This document shows, in pieces, positions 27,279-37,972 of a stretch of 64,000 nt of DNA. The position numbers and the translations under genes were made by a program. Below the pieces are notes generated by a model. The model was not told the DNA's origin, did no database searches, and was given only the letters and a program-made list of their open reading frames with translations. Source of the DNA: Blastopirellula sediminis. Lineage in GTDB: Bacteria > Planctomycetota > Planctomycetia > Pirellulales > Pirellulaceae. Location of the stretch: contig NZ_JAJKFT010000004.1 of assembly GCF_020966755.1 (NCBI RefSeq), forward strand, positions 1,116,001-1,180,000. Direction: 5' to 3'. Positions within the stretch are counted from its first letter, which is position 1; each line of letters starts with the position of its first letter.

Positions 27279-27451
27279 GGCCGCCCCTTCGCGAAGAGGA
27301 ATGGTTCAGCTATCCGTGCCAACGAGAAATTCCCCAGGGACCGGTCAGCATGTGCGCGGACCGATCCAATAGTTGGCCAGAAGAGGCTACGTCCCGCGAC
27401 CGATTGCGGGCTCGGTCGCGGGACGCCCCAGCTTTTGCTTATCGACTATCT

Positions 27452-27595
27452 GCCTGTTGAAAAATGCCGTCGTGGCATTTTTCAATCTCGCCAGGCTCAG
27501 AGCGAAGCTCTTCGCGGCTCGCAAAATATCGACTTACGTCGCTATTTTGGGGTCGCATCCATGCGAGCCAGCAGCCTGCCGAGAAGTCAACAGGC
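27452..27595. mobile_element. MITE-like element with 9-bp terminal inverted repeats
   Basis: GCCTGTTGA at 27452-27460 is repeated inverted as TCAACAGGC at 27587-27595. Just inside the left end is a perfect 12-bp hairpin, TTGAAAAATGCC / GGCATTTTTCAA (27457-27485, loop GTCGT). Further hairpins are GCGAAGCTCTTCGC (about 27503) and TCGCATCCATGCGA (about 27553). It codes for nothing. CCTGTTGAAAAA-type ends are familiar from bacterial insertion sequences, so this is probably a non-autonomous derivative. The right end nearly touches the stop codon of the next gene. Confidence 0.55.
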
Positions 27596-27597
27596 TG

Positions 27598-28356
27598 CTA
27601 AGCGCCAGCGACGACCGGAGTGCGGGGGACGCCGTACTGGGCATGAATTCCTTCGATAAACTCTTCGAAGATCCGTTGATCCAGGGCCGAGGCCGATTCG
27701 GCTTCGGGATGGAACTGCGTGCCGATGGCGACCCAATCGTCGCCGGCCCATTCGATCGCTTCGATCAGGCCATCGGGAGCGCGAGCGGCGACTTGGAAAC
27801 CGGGCGCGAGTTCGTCAATCGCCATGTGGTGCATGCTGTTGACGCGAACTTCGCCGTCACCATAAATGCGGTCCATGATCGTACCGGGAACCACTTCCAA
27901 GCCGTGACGATGACCCGCGTCGATCGGATCTTTGTGCGGCAAAGCGGTCGGCACGTCGGCCGGAATATGGAAGAACAAGTTGCCGCCCATCGTAATGTTG
28001 AGCAATTGCAGGCCAACGCCGATGCCGAACACGGGCATACGACGACGAACGACCAGCGACATTAGGGTGCGATCGAGATCTTCACGGCGCGACTCCATCG
28101 GGCGAACCGACGCGTGGCGCATGAATCCGTCGCGATGCGGATCGAGATCGGGTCCACCGATAAACACGATCCCATGCAGTCGATCGAGAATCGCTTCCAT
28201 ATCCGCCGCTTCGGCGACCGGTGGAATTACTACGGGAATGCCGCCAGCAGCGATAATCGAGTCGTAGTAACCTGCCCCGACAAACGAAAAGGCGGGACGG
28301 TCATGGGTAGCCGGGCGAAAATTGGCGTTCAAGCCGATCAACGGTTTGGATTGCAT
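27598..28356 (-). CDS. Peptidase C26 (PuuD-like glutamine amidotransferase) homologue without the catalytic Cys
   Basis: 252 aa, gamma-glutamyl-GABA hydrolase-like fold. Family blocks are PLIGLNANFR, VFIGGPDLDPHRDG (PuuD GGxDV region), LQLLNITMGGNLFFHI, VNSMHHMAIDELAPGF and IGTQFHPEAESA (the catalytic His-Glu). The nucleophile elbow, normally GICRGxQ, reads GIGVGLQ: residue 113 is Gly (GGC) where Cys (TGC/TGT) is expected. Hydrolase activity is therefore unlikely; it may be a binding or regulatory pseudo-enzyme. It diverges from oleA across 585 bases, and the MITE-like element lies right behind its stop. Confidence 0.75.
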   Translation of the reverse strand: MQSKPLIGLNANFRPATHDRPAFSFVGAGYYDSIIAAGGIPVVIPPVAEAADMEAILDRLHGIVFIGGPDLDPHRDGFMRHASVRPMESRREDLDRTLMSLVVRRRMPVFGIGVGLQLLNITMGGNLFFHIPADVPTALPHKDPIDAGHRHGLEVVPGTIMDRIYGDGEVRVNSMHHMAIDELAPGFQVAARAPDGLIEAIEWAGDDWVAIGTQFHPEAESASALDQRIFEEFIEGIHAQYGVPRTPVVAGA

Positions 28357-28881
28357 CTGGGACTTTCCTGTGTGGGCACATCATGTGCCGGAACATTGGT
28401 AACCTGCCCAAGACGACGGATCACAGGCTAGCGAACCACAGGTCAGATTTCACAAATCCAGTTTCTAGCGACAATCCTGCGCTGCAATGACGTTGATCTT
28501 GTCCAGAGATCACGGCTTTGCTACATAGATTGCCCGCGTAAATTCGGCTTATGTGGCAGGCATGCCGCAGTCCTTCAGAATGCCTTCCCTGACCGAATTC
28601 GCACAGAAACGAATTTTTGTTTGTGAAACCCTTTCTTGGTTTCGCTAACCACAGACCTCCATATCCGTAGCGTCTCGGGCAACGACCAGTCCAAGTCAGC
28701 CCAGATTGATAGCAAGACAGTCGCAGAGTTTAAGGATTGCGCCGACTTTAGCAATCGTTGTCACGATTTTGGGTTTGCGCCAAAGTGCTTGCACAACATC
28801 TTGTGTTGACTCGGTTTTCGAGTATTTCGGGGCCACAGCGACGCAACCTCGATTCTCCGCAGGCGAGCAGTTGCTTAATCG
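28357..28881. other. Divergent intergenic region between C26 homologue and oleA
   Basis: About 525 bases without a supported gene. It is lower in G+C than the flanking genes and should hold promoters for both directions. I found no clear -35/-10 pair. The inverted repeat nearest oleA is listed separately. Confidence 0.3.
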
Positions 28882-28908
28882 ACCCTAAATGCTTACATTT
28901 AGTAGGGT
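28882..28908. promoter_or_regulatory. Operator-like inverted repeat upstream of oleA
   Basis: ACCCTAAATG (28882-28891), loop CTTA, then CATTTAG-T-AGGGT (28896-28908): a near-perfect 12-bp dyad with one extra base, ending 33 bases before the oleA start. Size and place suit an operator for a dimeric repressor, or a hairpin in the oleA leader. No regulator gene is nearby. Confidence 0.45.
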
Positions 28909-28941
28909 TATCGCTTTCTTTACGCCCTACTCGGCCGCTGC

Positions 28942-30084
28942 ATGAATTTTCATAACGTCTGTCTAGAGTCGTTCGGATACGTATTGCCGGCCGAAATCGT
29001 CACCTCGGATCAGCTGGAAGCCCGCTTGGCTCCGCTGTACGAGCGTCTGCGTCTACCGGCAGGACGGCTGGAATTGATGACCGGCATTCGCGAGCGACGC
29101 TTCTGGTCGCCTGAGACGATGCCGAGCGAGATCAGCATCGAGAGCGGTCGCAACGCGATCGAAGCGGCCGGTATCGACGTCGGCGAAATTGGCGCGCTGG
29201 TCCATGGTTCGGTCTGTCGCGACCATCTGGAACCAGCGACCGCTTGCCGCGTGCATCATGAGCTCGGGCTGCGACAAGACTGCGTCATCTACGACGTCTC
29301 GAACGCTTGCCTGGGCCTGCTGAGCGGCGCACTGCAGATCGCCAGCATGATTGAGCTGGGCCAGATCCGCGCCGGGCTGGTGGTTGGAACTGAAAATGGG
29401 CGTCAGCTGGTCGACAACACGATCCGCACGCTCAACGAAGATATGAGCCTGACGCGCAACCAGATCAAGCTGGCGGTCGCGTCGCTGACGATCGGCTCGG
29501 CCAGCTGCGCGATGCTGCTGTGCGATCGCGAGCTGAGCCAGACGCAGAACTTGCTGCATGCCGCCGCCGTGCGTGCTCATACGCAGCATCATCAACTTTG
29601 TCACAGCATCGCCGGATCAGGCGAGACCGGCGTCGGCAGCCCGCTGATGCAGACCGACTCGGAACGGCTGATGCTGGAAGGGATCGAAGTTGGCGGCGCC
29701 ACGTTCGACGACTTCCTCCGCAACTCACGCTGGAGCCGCGAAGAAATCCAGCGGACCTTCAGTCACCAGGTCGGCCTGACCCATCGCAAGCTCGTCTTGG
29801 AACGTTTGGGCCTGACGACCGACAACGATTTCGCCACGGTGCAGTGGCTCGGCAATACCGGCTCGGCCGCGCTGCCGGTCACGATGGCGATCGGCGCCCA
29901 GACCGGACGAATCCGCCAAGGGGATAACGTCGCGATGCTCGGCATCGGCTCCGGCATCAATTGCGTGATGATGGGAGTCGATTGGCAAGAGGCCCGCGTC
30001 CGCGGGGCAGGGGAGTTGCCGGCCGAAGTACTGCAAGTCGATCGCGATCAAGACGCAACTACTTGTTCATCGTCCGCTCAATAA
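28942..30084 (+). CDS. oleA: OleA-type acyl condensing enzyme (thiolase superfamily, annotated elsewhere as FabH-like)
   Basis: 380 aa. OleA joins two fatty acyl chains head to head into a 2-alkyl-3-keto acid, the first step of long-chain olefin or beta-lactone synthesis. The catalytic cysteine is Cys123 in [12 protein letters not shown]; the Glu essential in OleA is matched by Glu97 in [10 protein letters not shown]; the His is in FSHQVGLTH; the Asn is in [11 protein letters not shown]; the end reads [13 protein letters not shown]. These agree closely with the Xanthomonas OleA sequence as I remember it (SRDYLEPST, DVANACLAFINGM, LLGIGSGLNC). FabH lacks the Glu-containing block. Its 3' end overlaps fabI on the other strand by 26 bases. 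Confidence 0.82.
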   Translation: MNFHNVCLESFGYVLPAEIVTSDQLEARLAPLYERLRLPAGRLELMTGIRERRFWSPETMPSEISIESGRNAIEAAGIDVGEIGALVHGSVCRDHLEPATACRVHHELGLRQDCVIYDVSNACLGLLSGALQIASMIELGQIRAGLVVGTENGRQLVDNTIRTLNEDMSLTRNQIKLAVASLTIGSASCAMLLCDRELSQTQNLLHAAAVRAHTQHHQLCHSIAGSGETGVGSPLMQTDSERLMLEGIEVGGATFDDFLRNSRWSREEIQRTFSHQVGLTHRKLVLERLGLTTDNDFATVQWLGNTGSAALPVTMAIGAQTGRIRQGDNVAMLGIGSGINCVMMGVDWQEARVRGAGELPAEVLQVDRDQDATTCSSSAQ

Positions 30085-30862
30085 TGTCGCGATCGAAGTA
30101 GTTGATCGACATCCCCGCGTCGACCACCAGGTTCTGCGCCTGGATGCCGCTGCTTCGCGGGCTGAGCAAAAAGATCGCCACGCTGGCCGCTTCGTCGGTT
30201 TGCAGCGCCTTCTTCCGCGGGATCGCTTGTTCGGCGAACAGGTAGGCGTCGACATAGCCGGGAATCCCGGCCGACGCCGACGTCTTCAGCAAGCTCGGAC
30301 CCACGGCGTTGAAGCGAACGTGCGAAAACTGGCTGAAACTCTTCGCCAGAAACGCGAGCGACGAATCGAGCGCCGCTTTGATCGGGGCCATGAAGCCGTA
30401 GTTCTCGCTCGCCATCCGCGTGGTTGAAATCGAAATCGTCACCACCGATGCGTCGTGCGCGAAGAGATCCTTCAGCGCGTTCGATAAGGCGACTAGCGAG
30501 AAGCAACTGATGTCGACCGCTTGCAGGAACTGCTTCTTGGTCGTTTCGTGGAACGGCCGCATCCCTTCGCTGTAGTCGGCGAAGGCGATCGAGTGAACCA
30601 GCCCGTTGATCACCTGGTGATTCGCGGCGATCTTGTCCGTTAGGGCGGCGATTTCCTCTTCACGCTCGACGTCGCAGACATGCACTTCGCGGTCGGCCAG
30701 CAGCTTCGCCAGGCTTTCTTTGCGGGCCTCGCTACGGACGACGTAGACGACTTTGGCGCCTTCGCCTTCGAGCATCTCCGCGATCTTCCACGCGATGCTC
30801 TTCCGGTTGGCGACGCCGGTGACGACGAAGGTTTTGCCGGCCAGTTGCAGGAAATCGCTCAC
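30059..30862 (-). CDS. fabI: Enoyl-ACP reductase, FabI-like
   Basis: 267 aa NAD(P)H-dependent short-chain reductase that reduces the enoyl-ACP in each elongation round. [16 protein letters not shown] (residues 16-31) is the FabI-type dinucleotide motif. The catalytic pair keeps FabI spacing: Tyr155 and Lys162 in [15 protein letters not shown] (Tyr-x6-Lys). [11 protein letters not shown] and [15 protein letters not shown] fit the substrate loop. The GTG at 30862 starts four bases beyond the fabZ-like stop, preceded by GGGAGAG, so it is coupled to that gene. An upstream frame to 30907 would overlap fabZ and was rejected. Last gene of the ten-gene run, overlapping oleA tail-to-tail. Confidence 0.85.
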   Translation of the reverse strand: MSDFLQLAGKTFVVTGVANRKSIAWKIAEMLEGEGAKVVYVVRSEARKESLAKLLADREVHVCDVEREEEIAALTDKIAANHQVINGLVHSIAFADYSEGMRPFHETTKKQFLQAVDISCFSLVALSNALKDLFAHDASVVTISISTTRMASENYGFMAPIKAALDSSLAFLAKSFSQFSHVRFNAVGPSLLKTSASAGIPGYVDAYLFAEQAIPRKKALQTDEAASVAIFLLSPRSSGIQAQNLVVDAGMSINYFDRDIIERTMNK

Positions 30863-30866
30863 GCGG

Positions 30867-31298
30867 TTACTCTCCCGGCGCCGGAGCCAAGGTGCAGGCG
30901 AAATCAAACCGAACCGCGACTTTCCCTTCGCAGGTCGCTTTCCCCTGCATGAAGAAGGCGTCCGCCATCCGCTCGGTCAGCTTCACTTCCATTTCGATGG
31001 TGTCGCCGGGGCGGATCATCTTTTTGAACTTCACGTCGCTCAAGCGGGTCGCAACGGGAACTCCCTTGCCTTCGGCGGCGAACTTCGACAGCAGGATCGC
31101 GCCGCACTGCATCGTCGCTTCGCACAGGATGACGCCGGGGACGAGCGGGAAGTCGGGGTAATGCCCTTGGAAGAAGTACTCGTCAGCGTGGAAGGTCTTG
31201 CGGCAGACGATCGTATCTTCGGTTTGGCTGACGATCTCGTCGACCAGCAGCATCGGCGGTCGGTGCGGGATCGCCGCGTAAATAGCCTGGCGAGTCAT
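30867..31298 (-). CDS. fabZ: 3-hydroxyacyl-ACP dehydratase, FabZ-like
   Basis: 143 aa hot-dog fold enzyme that dehydrates 3-hydroxyacyl-ACP. [13 protein letters not shown] opens the protein as in FabZ. Catalytic His46 lies in [15 protein letters not shown] and Glu60 in [28 protein letters not shown] is the second conserved strand region. Five bases after the CrtI-like gene and four before fabI on the same strand, so translationally linked. It is probably a pathway-specific paralogue rather than the housekeeping dehydratase, because it sits with ACP, FabF, FAD oxidoreductases and ole genes; substrate chain length is unknown. Confidence 0.85.
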   Translation of the reverse strand: MTRQAIYAAIPHRPPMLLVDEIVSQTEDTIVCRKTFHADEYFFQGHYPDFPLVPGVILCEATMQCGAILLSKFAAEGKGVPVATRLSDVKFKKMIRPGDTIEMEVKLTERMADAFFMQGKATCEGKVAVRFDFACTLAPAPGE

Positions 31299-31303
31299 GT
31301 AGC

Positions 31304-32755
<1,452 letters not shown>

Positions 32756-32825
32756 GCGTGAACTCGATCTGATTCTGAAGCTATTGGATGTGACTGGGCC
32801 GCGTCGCGAGGAGTACGGCGACCGA

Positions 32826-34217
32826 CTAGCTGGCGGACTGCAAGACGTGCCGATTGGCGATCGACAAGCCGCTGACGATCGACCCTATGATACCGACAAA
32901 ACCTTGGTCTGTCCCGCAGATGTAGAGGTCTTTCAGGTGCGTTTCGCCGCTCAATCGCTTGTCGGGGGCGCCATACACCGCGCCGTTGTCGTGCCACGTG
33001 TAACGATGGATCGTTTTCGGCGTGAACATGTCGGTCGCGACGATATGCCGGCGGAAGTCAGGGATAAACCGGACCGCCGAAGCGACCGCCGCGTCGTACC
33101 ACTTGAGCTTCGCCAGTCGATACTCATCGTCCGACATCGTAGTCCAGCGGTCGAAATTGGCCAGGGTCGTGATTCGCATGAACCCTTCGTCCAGCTGCGC
33201 TTCGCCGGGATAGACGAAGTTGTTGGGAGAGCAGATCACGCCGGTCCGCGTATCGCAGATCTCGCCGCGGGGCATCTCCCAGTGGAACTTTTCGGAATCG
33301 TTGTAGAAGACGATGGTCGGATCGAAGCCGACGTCGCGCGGTTGCTTGTCGAGGACCGAGATGCTCTCGATAAAGCTAAGCACCCCCGGCGAGCCTTCCA
33401 GCTTCTCTTGAGGTTGCCCGCACATCCGCATCGTCTCGAACCAACCGGCCGAGGAGATGATCTTGCGGGCTTGCAACTCTTCGCCGCTGTCGAGGACGAC
33501 GCCGACGGCGCGATCTCCTTCCTGCACGATTCGCTGCACGCCGTTCCGCAGTCGCAACTCGCCGCCGAGTTCGCGATACTTGCGAACCAGGTTCTTCAGC
33601 AGTAAACGAACGCCCTTGTACGGTCGGGCGAAACCTTCCAGGAAGATGCTGCGGAACATGATGCAGAACTGTCCCCAGTCCATGTCCCGTTCTCGCGCGT
33701 TGCCGTACCACATCAGCGGGCAGAGGATCATCTCGACCAACAGCGGATCGCCGAGCGTCTCGTACAAAATATCGCGAGCCGATCCGGCGTAGTTGTCGTC
33801 GGAGATGTCGTCGTAGTCGATGATGTTGTCGAGCAGCCGCTGAAACGCGTCGGCCTTGCCGGGGAACTTGGCGGCGACTTCGCTCTTGAGCAATTCGATA
33901 TCGTTATCGAACGCCAAGGTGACGTCCGGAAACGAAATCAACGAGCCGCGTTGTTCGCAGAGGGCGAACTCTTCCCACTTGAACCGCAACTGCCGCAGCA
34001 GCCGACCGAGCGGACCGCGACGGTCTCCCTTCGGCGCATAGTTGGTCACCGCATGCAAACCGACGTCGAAATCGCGTCCGGCCATCCGGTAGAACGAGTT
34101 GAGCCCGCCGATCGTGTAGTGGCGCTCGAGGATGCAAACGTTCTGTCCGTAGTAAGCGAGCCGAATTCCGGCCGACAAACCCGACATCCCAGCGCCAATG
34201 ATGATCGCGTCGTACAT
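32826..34217 (-). CDS. CrtI/phytoene desaturase-like FAD oxidoreductase 2
   Basis: 463 aa, paralogous in layout to the protein at 31304-32755. FAD motif [24 protein letters not shown] with [23 protein letters not shown], and C-terminal [33 protein letters not shown] stretch [22 protein letters not shown] differs from the first protein, so the two probably act on different positions or steps. Between them they could desaturate or isomerise an ACP-bound chain. 77 bases after the ACP gene; same transcript likely. Confidence 0.8.
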   Translation of the reverse strand: MYDAIIIGAGMSGLSAGIRLAYYGQNVCILERHYTIGGLNSFYRMAGRDFDVGLHAVTNYAPKGDRRGPLGRLLRQLRFKWEEFALCEQRGSLISFPDVTLAFDNDIELLKSEVAAKFPGKADAFQRLLDNIIDYDDISDDNYAGSARDILYETLGDPLLVEMILCPLMWYGNARERDMDWGQFCIMFRSIFLEGFARPYKGVRLLLKNLVRKYRELGGELRLRNGVQRIVQEGDRAVGVVLDSGEELQARKIISSAGWFETMRMCGQPQEKLEGSPGVLSFIESISVLDKQPRDVGFDPTIVFYNDSEKFHWEMPRGEICDTRTGVICSPNNFVYPGEAQLDEGFMRITTLANFDRWTTMSDDEYRLAKLKWYDAAVASAVRFIPDFRRHIVATDMFTPKTIHRYTWHDNGAVYGAPDKRLSGETHLKDLYICGTDQGFVGIIGSIVSGLSIANRHVLQSAS

Positions 34218-34294
34218 GGAACAATAGCTGGGAAAAGCGAACGGTTACGGTTGCGAGCGGCGCGCGAGACGCGCCGCTTGCCGATAGGGCCTGT

Positions 34295-34546
34295 TTACAG
34301 GTCTTTCATGAGGGGTTCGAGATAAGCGACGGTGCTCGCCATCGAACCGAGTTCCGGATAGTCTTCTTCCGGAATCTGAACGCGGTGACGCTTGCGGAGT
34401 TCCATGACGATGTCGAGGAAGTCCATGCTGTCGAGTTCGAGTTGTTCGCGAAACGGCTTCGCGTCGTCGATGTCGGAAATGTCGTCATCTGGAGCGATGT
34501 CGCGCAAGATGTCTAGAACTTCCTCACGAATTTCCGCTGGCGTCAC
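34295..34546 (-). CDS. Acyl carrier protein (pathway-specific)
   Basis: 83 aa. The phosphopantetheine serine is Ser40 in ELDSMDFLDIVMELRKRH; the first helix (IREEVLDILRDIAPDDDI) is standard. The Asp-Ser-Met-Asp-Phe motif and the basic helix LRKRHRVQIP differ from housekeeping AcpP, whose helix II is strongly acidic, suggesting dedicated partner enzymes. 25 bases after the FabF-like gene. Likely carrier for chains built by FabF/FabZ/FabI here; activated by AcpS (4818-5231). Confidence 0.85.
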   Translation of the reverse strand: MTPAEIREEVLDILRDIAPDDDISDIDDAKPFREQLELDSMDFLDIVMELRKRHRVQIPEEDYPELGSMASTVAYLEPLMKDL

Positions 34547-34571
34547 TGCGTTATCTCTCCTGCGTTGCCGC

Positions 34572-35825
34572 TTAAAGTTTGCGAATGATGGCTACTGAGT
34601 TGATCCCTAACATACCGAACGAATTGTTCAGGATGTAACGGACCGGCCCGATTTCTTTGGGCTGATTGATCACGAGTCCTGGCAGTTCGCAATCGGGGTC
34701 GAGGTCGTCGACGTTGATGGTCGCATGGACGACGCCGTCTGCAAACGCCGGCAAGTTGCCGGCCATTTCCAAAGCGCCGGCGGCGCCCATCGCGTGGCCG
34801 ATGAAGCTCTTCGTGTTGTTAATGTACGTCTTTTCGCTCTTACCGAAGATTCGCCGCAATGCGTCGCATTCCTGCGAGTCGCCGAGCGTCGTGCCGGTGG
34901 CGTGCGTGCTGACGATGTCGATTTGTTCGGCGGCGAGTCCGGCTCGCTTCAGGGCGAGTTCAACGCACTCGGCCTGACGTTCGGGGTTCGGCAGAACGAA
35001 GTCGGTCGCGTCGGTATTCATCGCGTAACCGGCCAGTTCGCCATAGATCTTGGCGCCGCGCTTCTTCGCGTCCGAGAGACGCTCCAGCACGTAAACGCAG
35101 CCCCCTTCCGCGACGACGATGCCGTTACGGGCTTTGTCGAAGGGGCGCGACGCCTTTTCCGGCGTGTCGTGATGGGCCAGCGCGCCTTGGCTTTTGAAGC
35201 CGGCGAAAATGCCGAAGGTGTGAATGCTTTCCGAGATCCCGCCGGCCAGGGCGACGTCGCATTCGTCCAGACGCAACATCTGGGCGCCTTGGATCAAACC
35301 CGCGTTCCCGGCGGCACAAGCGGCGCCGATCGTGTAATGCGGTCCGGTGATCGCCCGGTTCAGGCAGATTTCGCCGGCCGGGTTGTTGGCGACGGTCCGC
35401 GGGTTGTGGTGGTGCGACCAACAGCTGGTGTCGTAGTCGTACCCCTTCAGCTCGTAGACTTCGTTTTCGGTCTCGACGTTGCCATGTTCGGTGACGCCCA
35501 TGTAGACGCCGACGCGGCTTTTGTCGGTGTTTTCCCAGTCGATGCCGGAGTCGGCGATCGCTTCGGCCGAGCAGTAGATGCCGATGCTGCCGGCTCGGGT
35601 ACCGCGACGGACTTCCCGTTTCGTCTGGTAGCGTGTCGCCTCGAAGTCGCAGATGCCGGCCAGCGTGTCGCCGACATATCGGATGTGGTAGTTCTGAACG
35701 CCGCTCTTACCTTCCAACAGCGCAGACCGGTACTCGGCATACGAATTGCCATTCGGAGAGGTCAAACCGATCCCCGTAATGACGATGCGCTGCGAATCCG
35801 GAAGTTGGTCGGGGCCCGCGATCAT
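34572..35825 (-). CDS. Beta-ketoacyl-ACP synthase, FabF-like (KAS II family)
   Basis: 417 aa elongating condensing enzyme. Catalytic triad: Cys170 in TIGAACAAGNAG, His308 in STHATGTTLGD, Lys339/His344 in NNTKSFIGHAMGAAG. It begins RIVITGIGLTSPNG, the usual KAS N-terminus, and ends NNSFGMLGINSVAIIRK, the family tail with GGxN replaced by LGIN. Nearby CWSHHHNPRTVANNPAGEI is a distinctive insert compared with FabF. This marks a specialised KAS of the kind found in polyene and ladderane-candidate clusters. Between oleD (91 bases upstream) and ACP. Confidence 0.88.
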   Translation of the reverse strand: MIAGPDQLPDSQRIVITGIGLTSPNGNSYAEYRSALLEGKSGVQNYHIRYVGDTLAGICDFEATRYQTKREVRRGTRAGSIGIYCSAEAIADSGIDWENTDKSRVGVYMGVTEHGNVETENEVYELKGYDYDTSCWSHHHNPRTVANNPAGEICLNRAITGPHYTIGAACAAGNAGLIQGAQMLRLDECDVALAGGISESIHTFGIFAGFKSQGALAHHDTPEKASRPFDKARNGIVVAEGGCVYVLERLSDAKKRGAKIYGELAGYAMNTDATDFVLPNPERQAECVELALKRAGLAAEQIDIVSTHATGTTLGDSQECDALRRIFGKSEKTYINNTKSFIGHAMGAAGALEMAGNLPAFADGVVHATINVDDLDPDCELPGLVINQPKEIGPVRYILNNSFGMLGINSVAIIRKL

Positions 35826-35916
35826 GAAGTGCTACCGAAGGGTCCAGAGAAACAATCCAAACTACCGCTTCGCCTGCATGTTGACAAGATATGGACGACG
35901 AATGGAGGAGCGTCGA

Positions 35917-36903
35917 TTAGAGGGTTTCGGCCAGTCGCCGCATCCCTTCTTGCGTGTTAATTTTTGGGGCATAGCCGAAATCATGACGCGCCGCGGCGAT
36001 GTTGAAATAATGGTTGGTCGCCAACTGAGCCGCCAAAAATCGGGTCATCCGCGGTTCGCTGTTGTATTTCCCGAGGATTCGGTAGCCCCACTCCATCAGC
36101 CAGCCGATCGCATACGCGGCGCGATACGAGATTTTCCGGGTCAGCGGAGGAATTTTAGCCAATTTCAGCAGCTCATTAATCCATACCCAGCACATGACCG
36201 GCTCCCCCTGGCTGAGGAAGTACGCTTTTCCGCAAACCTTGCCCCCCTCGCGCAGCGCGTCGGCCGCCTGAAGATGGGCGAAGGCGGCGTTTTCGACATA
36301 AATCATGTCGACCATATTCCGGCCATGCCCGACAATCCGCAGTTTGCCTGATTTCGCGCGTTCGATCAGTCGCGGAATCAGGTGCTGGTCGCGTGGCCCC
36401 CAGATCAGATGGGGACGCAAGGCGCAGGTTAGCAGCTTGCCTGGCTGATTGGCCTTCAGCACGTACTGCTCGGCGATCGCTTTGCTGCGGGGGTAATGGG
36501 CGAGCCAGCGAGTCGGGTAGGGGACCGATTCGCCGACGCCGTTCTGATCGGTTCCGTCGAACGTGACGCTCGGGCTGCTGGTATAAACCAGGCGGCTGAC
36601 GCCATGCTCGTGACAGCCGGCGACGACGTTCTCGGTCCCGACGACGTTCGCCTGATAGAAATCTTCCCAGCGTCCCCAGATGCCGGCGATCGCGGCGGTA
36701 TGAAAGACGACGTCCATGCCGGCACAGGCCTGGGAGACAATGTTGGCGTCGGCGACGTCGCCGCGCACGCATTCGACTCCCAGCGCCGTCAAGTCAGGAT
36801 AGTCGCGGCGTCCGAGAACGCGCACCTGATCGCCGCGCGCGAGCAATTGCTCGACGACGTATCGTCCAAGAAAACCTCCACCGCCGGTGACGAGCGCACG
36901 CAC
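35917..36903 (-). CDS. oleD: OleD-type NAD(P)-dependent reductase (3-beta-HSD/epimerase family)
   Basis: 328 aa. OleD reduces the 2-alkyl-3-ketoacid made by OleA to the 3-hydroxy acid. Extended SDR fold: GGGGFLGRYVVEQLLARG (residues 7-24) binds NAD(P); RLVYTSSPSVTFDG carries the catalytic Ser; Tyr137 and Lys141 lie in HYPRSKAIAEQ. Blocks VFHTAAIAGIWG, ALRPHLIWGPRDQHLIPRL, VDMIYVENAAFAH, AYFLSQGEPV and the end DFGYAPKI..GMRRL closely follow Xanthomonas OleD as I recall it. 33 bases behind the zinc-ribbon protein gene and 91 before fabF-like. Alternatives such as a sterol dehydrogenase are less likely given oleA and oleC nearby. Confidence 0.82.
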   Translation of the reverse strand: MRALVTGGGGFLGRYVVEQLLARGDQVRVLGRRDYPDLTALGVECVRGDVADANIVSQACAGMDVVFHTAAIAGIWGRWEDFYQANVVGTENVVAGCHEHGVSRLVYTSSPSVTFDGTDQNGVGESVPYPTRWLAHYPRSKAIAEQYVLKANQPGKLLTCALRPHLIWGPRDQHLIPRLIERAKSGKLRIVGHGRNMVDMIYVENAAFAHLQAADALREGGKVCGKAYFLSQGEPVMCWVWINELLKLAKIPPLTRKISYRAAYAIGWLMEWGYRILGKYNSEPRMTRFLAAQLATNHYFNIAAARHDFGYAPKINTQEGMRRLAETL

Positions 36904-36936
36904 CAGATCCGCCTTTCTTTGCTGCTTTGTCGAGAG

Positions 36937-37935
36937 TTAGTCGAGACCTTGGATCATCGAGCGGGGGACTTTGAATCGGAACGATCCCCCTCCGCCGACT
37001 GCCTGACCCGGCAGGTCAAGATAGAGATTTTGCACCGTCTTCGGATTGAAGTTTTCGCCGACGTCGAAAACGATCGAATCGGTTCCGTCTTCCTTCGGCT
37101 CGAACGTCTTTTCGGGCGTGTTCCACTTCAGCTTGGCGATGTCGTCAAAGCGAAGGGGATAGTAGACATTCCGTTGTTCGTCCGAGAGCTGCGCGGTGCG
37201 GAAACCGGCCGGCGATTTGAACTCGGTGCCGTACCACGTTTTGAAGTCAATCGGTTTGCTGGAACGGTTGCCGATCTCGAGGAAGACGACCATGAACGGC
37301 TGTCCGGAAGTGACCAGTTCGCCGCGCTCATCCTGGCCGCGAACTTCGCCCCACTCGACGTGATGAACTTTGACCTTCAGGCCGTCAATGTTCAGGCTTT
37401 TCCTGGTCGCATCGGCCCAGTTGATGTAGAAGTCAGGATCGTTCTCCGCGCGATCCATCACGTCCTGAATCTTGTTGCCGACGTTGGTGTTGGTTTCGGT
37501 CGCGACCGTGTTGTCGGGCTCTTCAACGCTTCCGCTGCCGACAAACAGATACTTGCCGACCGCGAAGACCAGGAACAAGGCGACCGCGCCGACGCCGCCG
37601 GCCACGATGTTGAAGATCAGCTTTTCATTCTTCTTGAAGAACGAAACTTCTTCGTCACTTTCGGTCGCTTCTCCTTCAGCGCCGGGAGCGGCCGGTTTCG
37701 GCTTTTTCGGCGCTGGGGTCCGGCGACCAGGGGCGTTCGGTCGCGTTTGTAGGGACGGAGCTTGAAGAGTTGGCGGCTGCGGCGCTTGCATGACCGGAGG
37801 AGCCGGCGGAGCGGCCGGAGTCGCCGCGAGATCCGGAACCATGAACTGACCGCTGCAGCTAGGGCATTGCACCTGGGTACCGGCAGGCGATTGGATTTCG
37901 AGCACAGTCGAACAGTGAGGGCATCGCATTTGCAT
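36937..37935 (-). CDS. Zinc-ribbon, single-span membrane protein
   Basis: 332 aa, no named family. Residues 1-30 form a zinc ribbon (MRCPHCSTVLEI..VQCPSCSGQFMVPD). A Pro/Ala-rich linker follows, then a predicted transmembrane helix (IFNIVAGGVGAVALFLVFAVGKYLFVG near residue 150). The remainder (VHHVEWGEVRGQDERGELV, PFMVVFLEIGNRSSKPIDFKTW) reads as a beta-rich DUF4352-like domain outside the membrane. Start chosen where the zinc ribbon begins (ATG AAA-type reads MQMRCPHC), with GGAG upstream; longer frames are unlike the family. It sits inside the ole gene run between oleC (37 bases) and oleD (33 bases), so a link to the pathway or its membrane site is possible but unproven. Confidence 0.7.
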   Translation of the reverse strand: MQMRCPHCSTVLEIQSPAGTQVQCPSCSGQFMVPDLAATPAAPPAPPVMQAPQPPTLQAPSLQTRPNAPGRRTPAPKKPKPAAPGAEGEATESDEEVSFFKKNEKLIFNIVAGGVGAVALFLVFAVGKYLFVGSGSVEEPDNTVATETNTNVGNKIQDVMDRAENDPDFYINWADATRKSLNIDGLKVKVHHVEWGEVRGQDERGELVTSGQPFMVVFLEIGNRSSKPIDFKTWYGTEFKSPAGFRTAQLSDEQRNVYYPLRFDDIAKLKWNTPEKTFEPKEDGTDSIVFDVGENFNPKTVQNLYLDLPGQAVGGGGSFRFKVPRSMIQGLD

Positions 37936-37972
37936 CGGGCAGGAACTCCAGACTCTTTGTAACGCTTCTATT

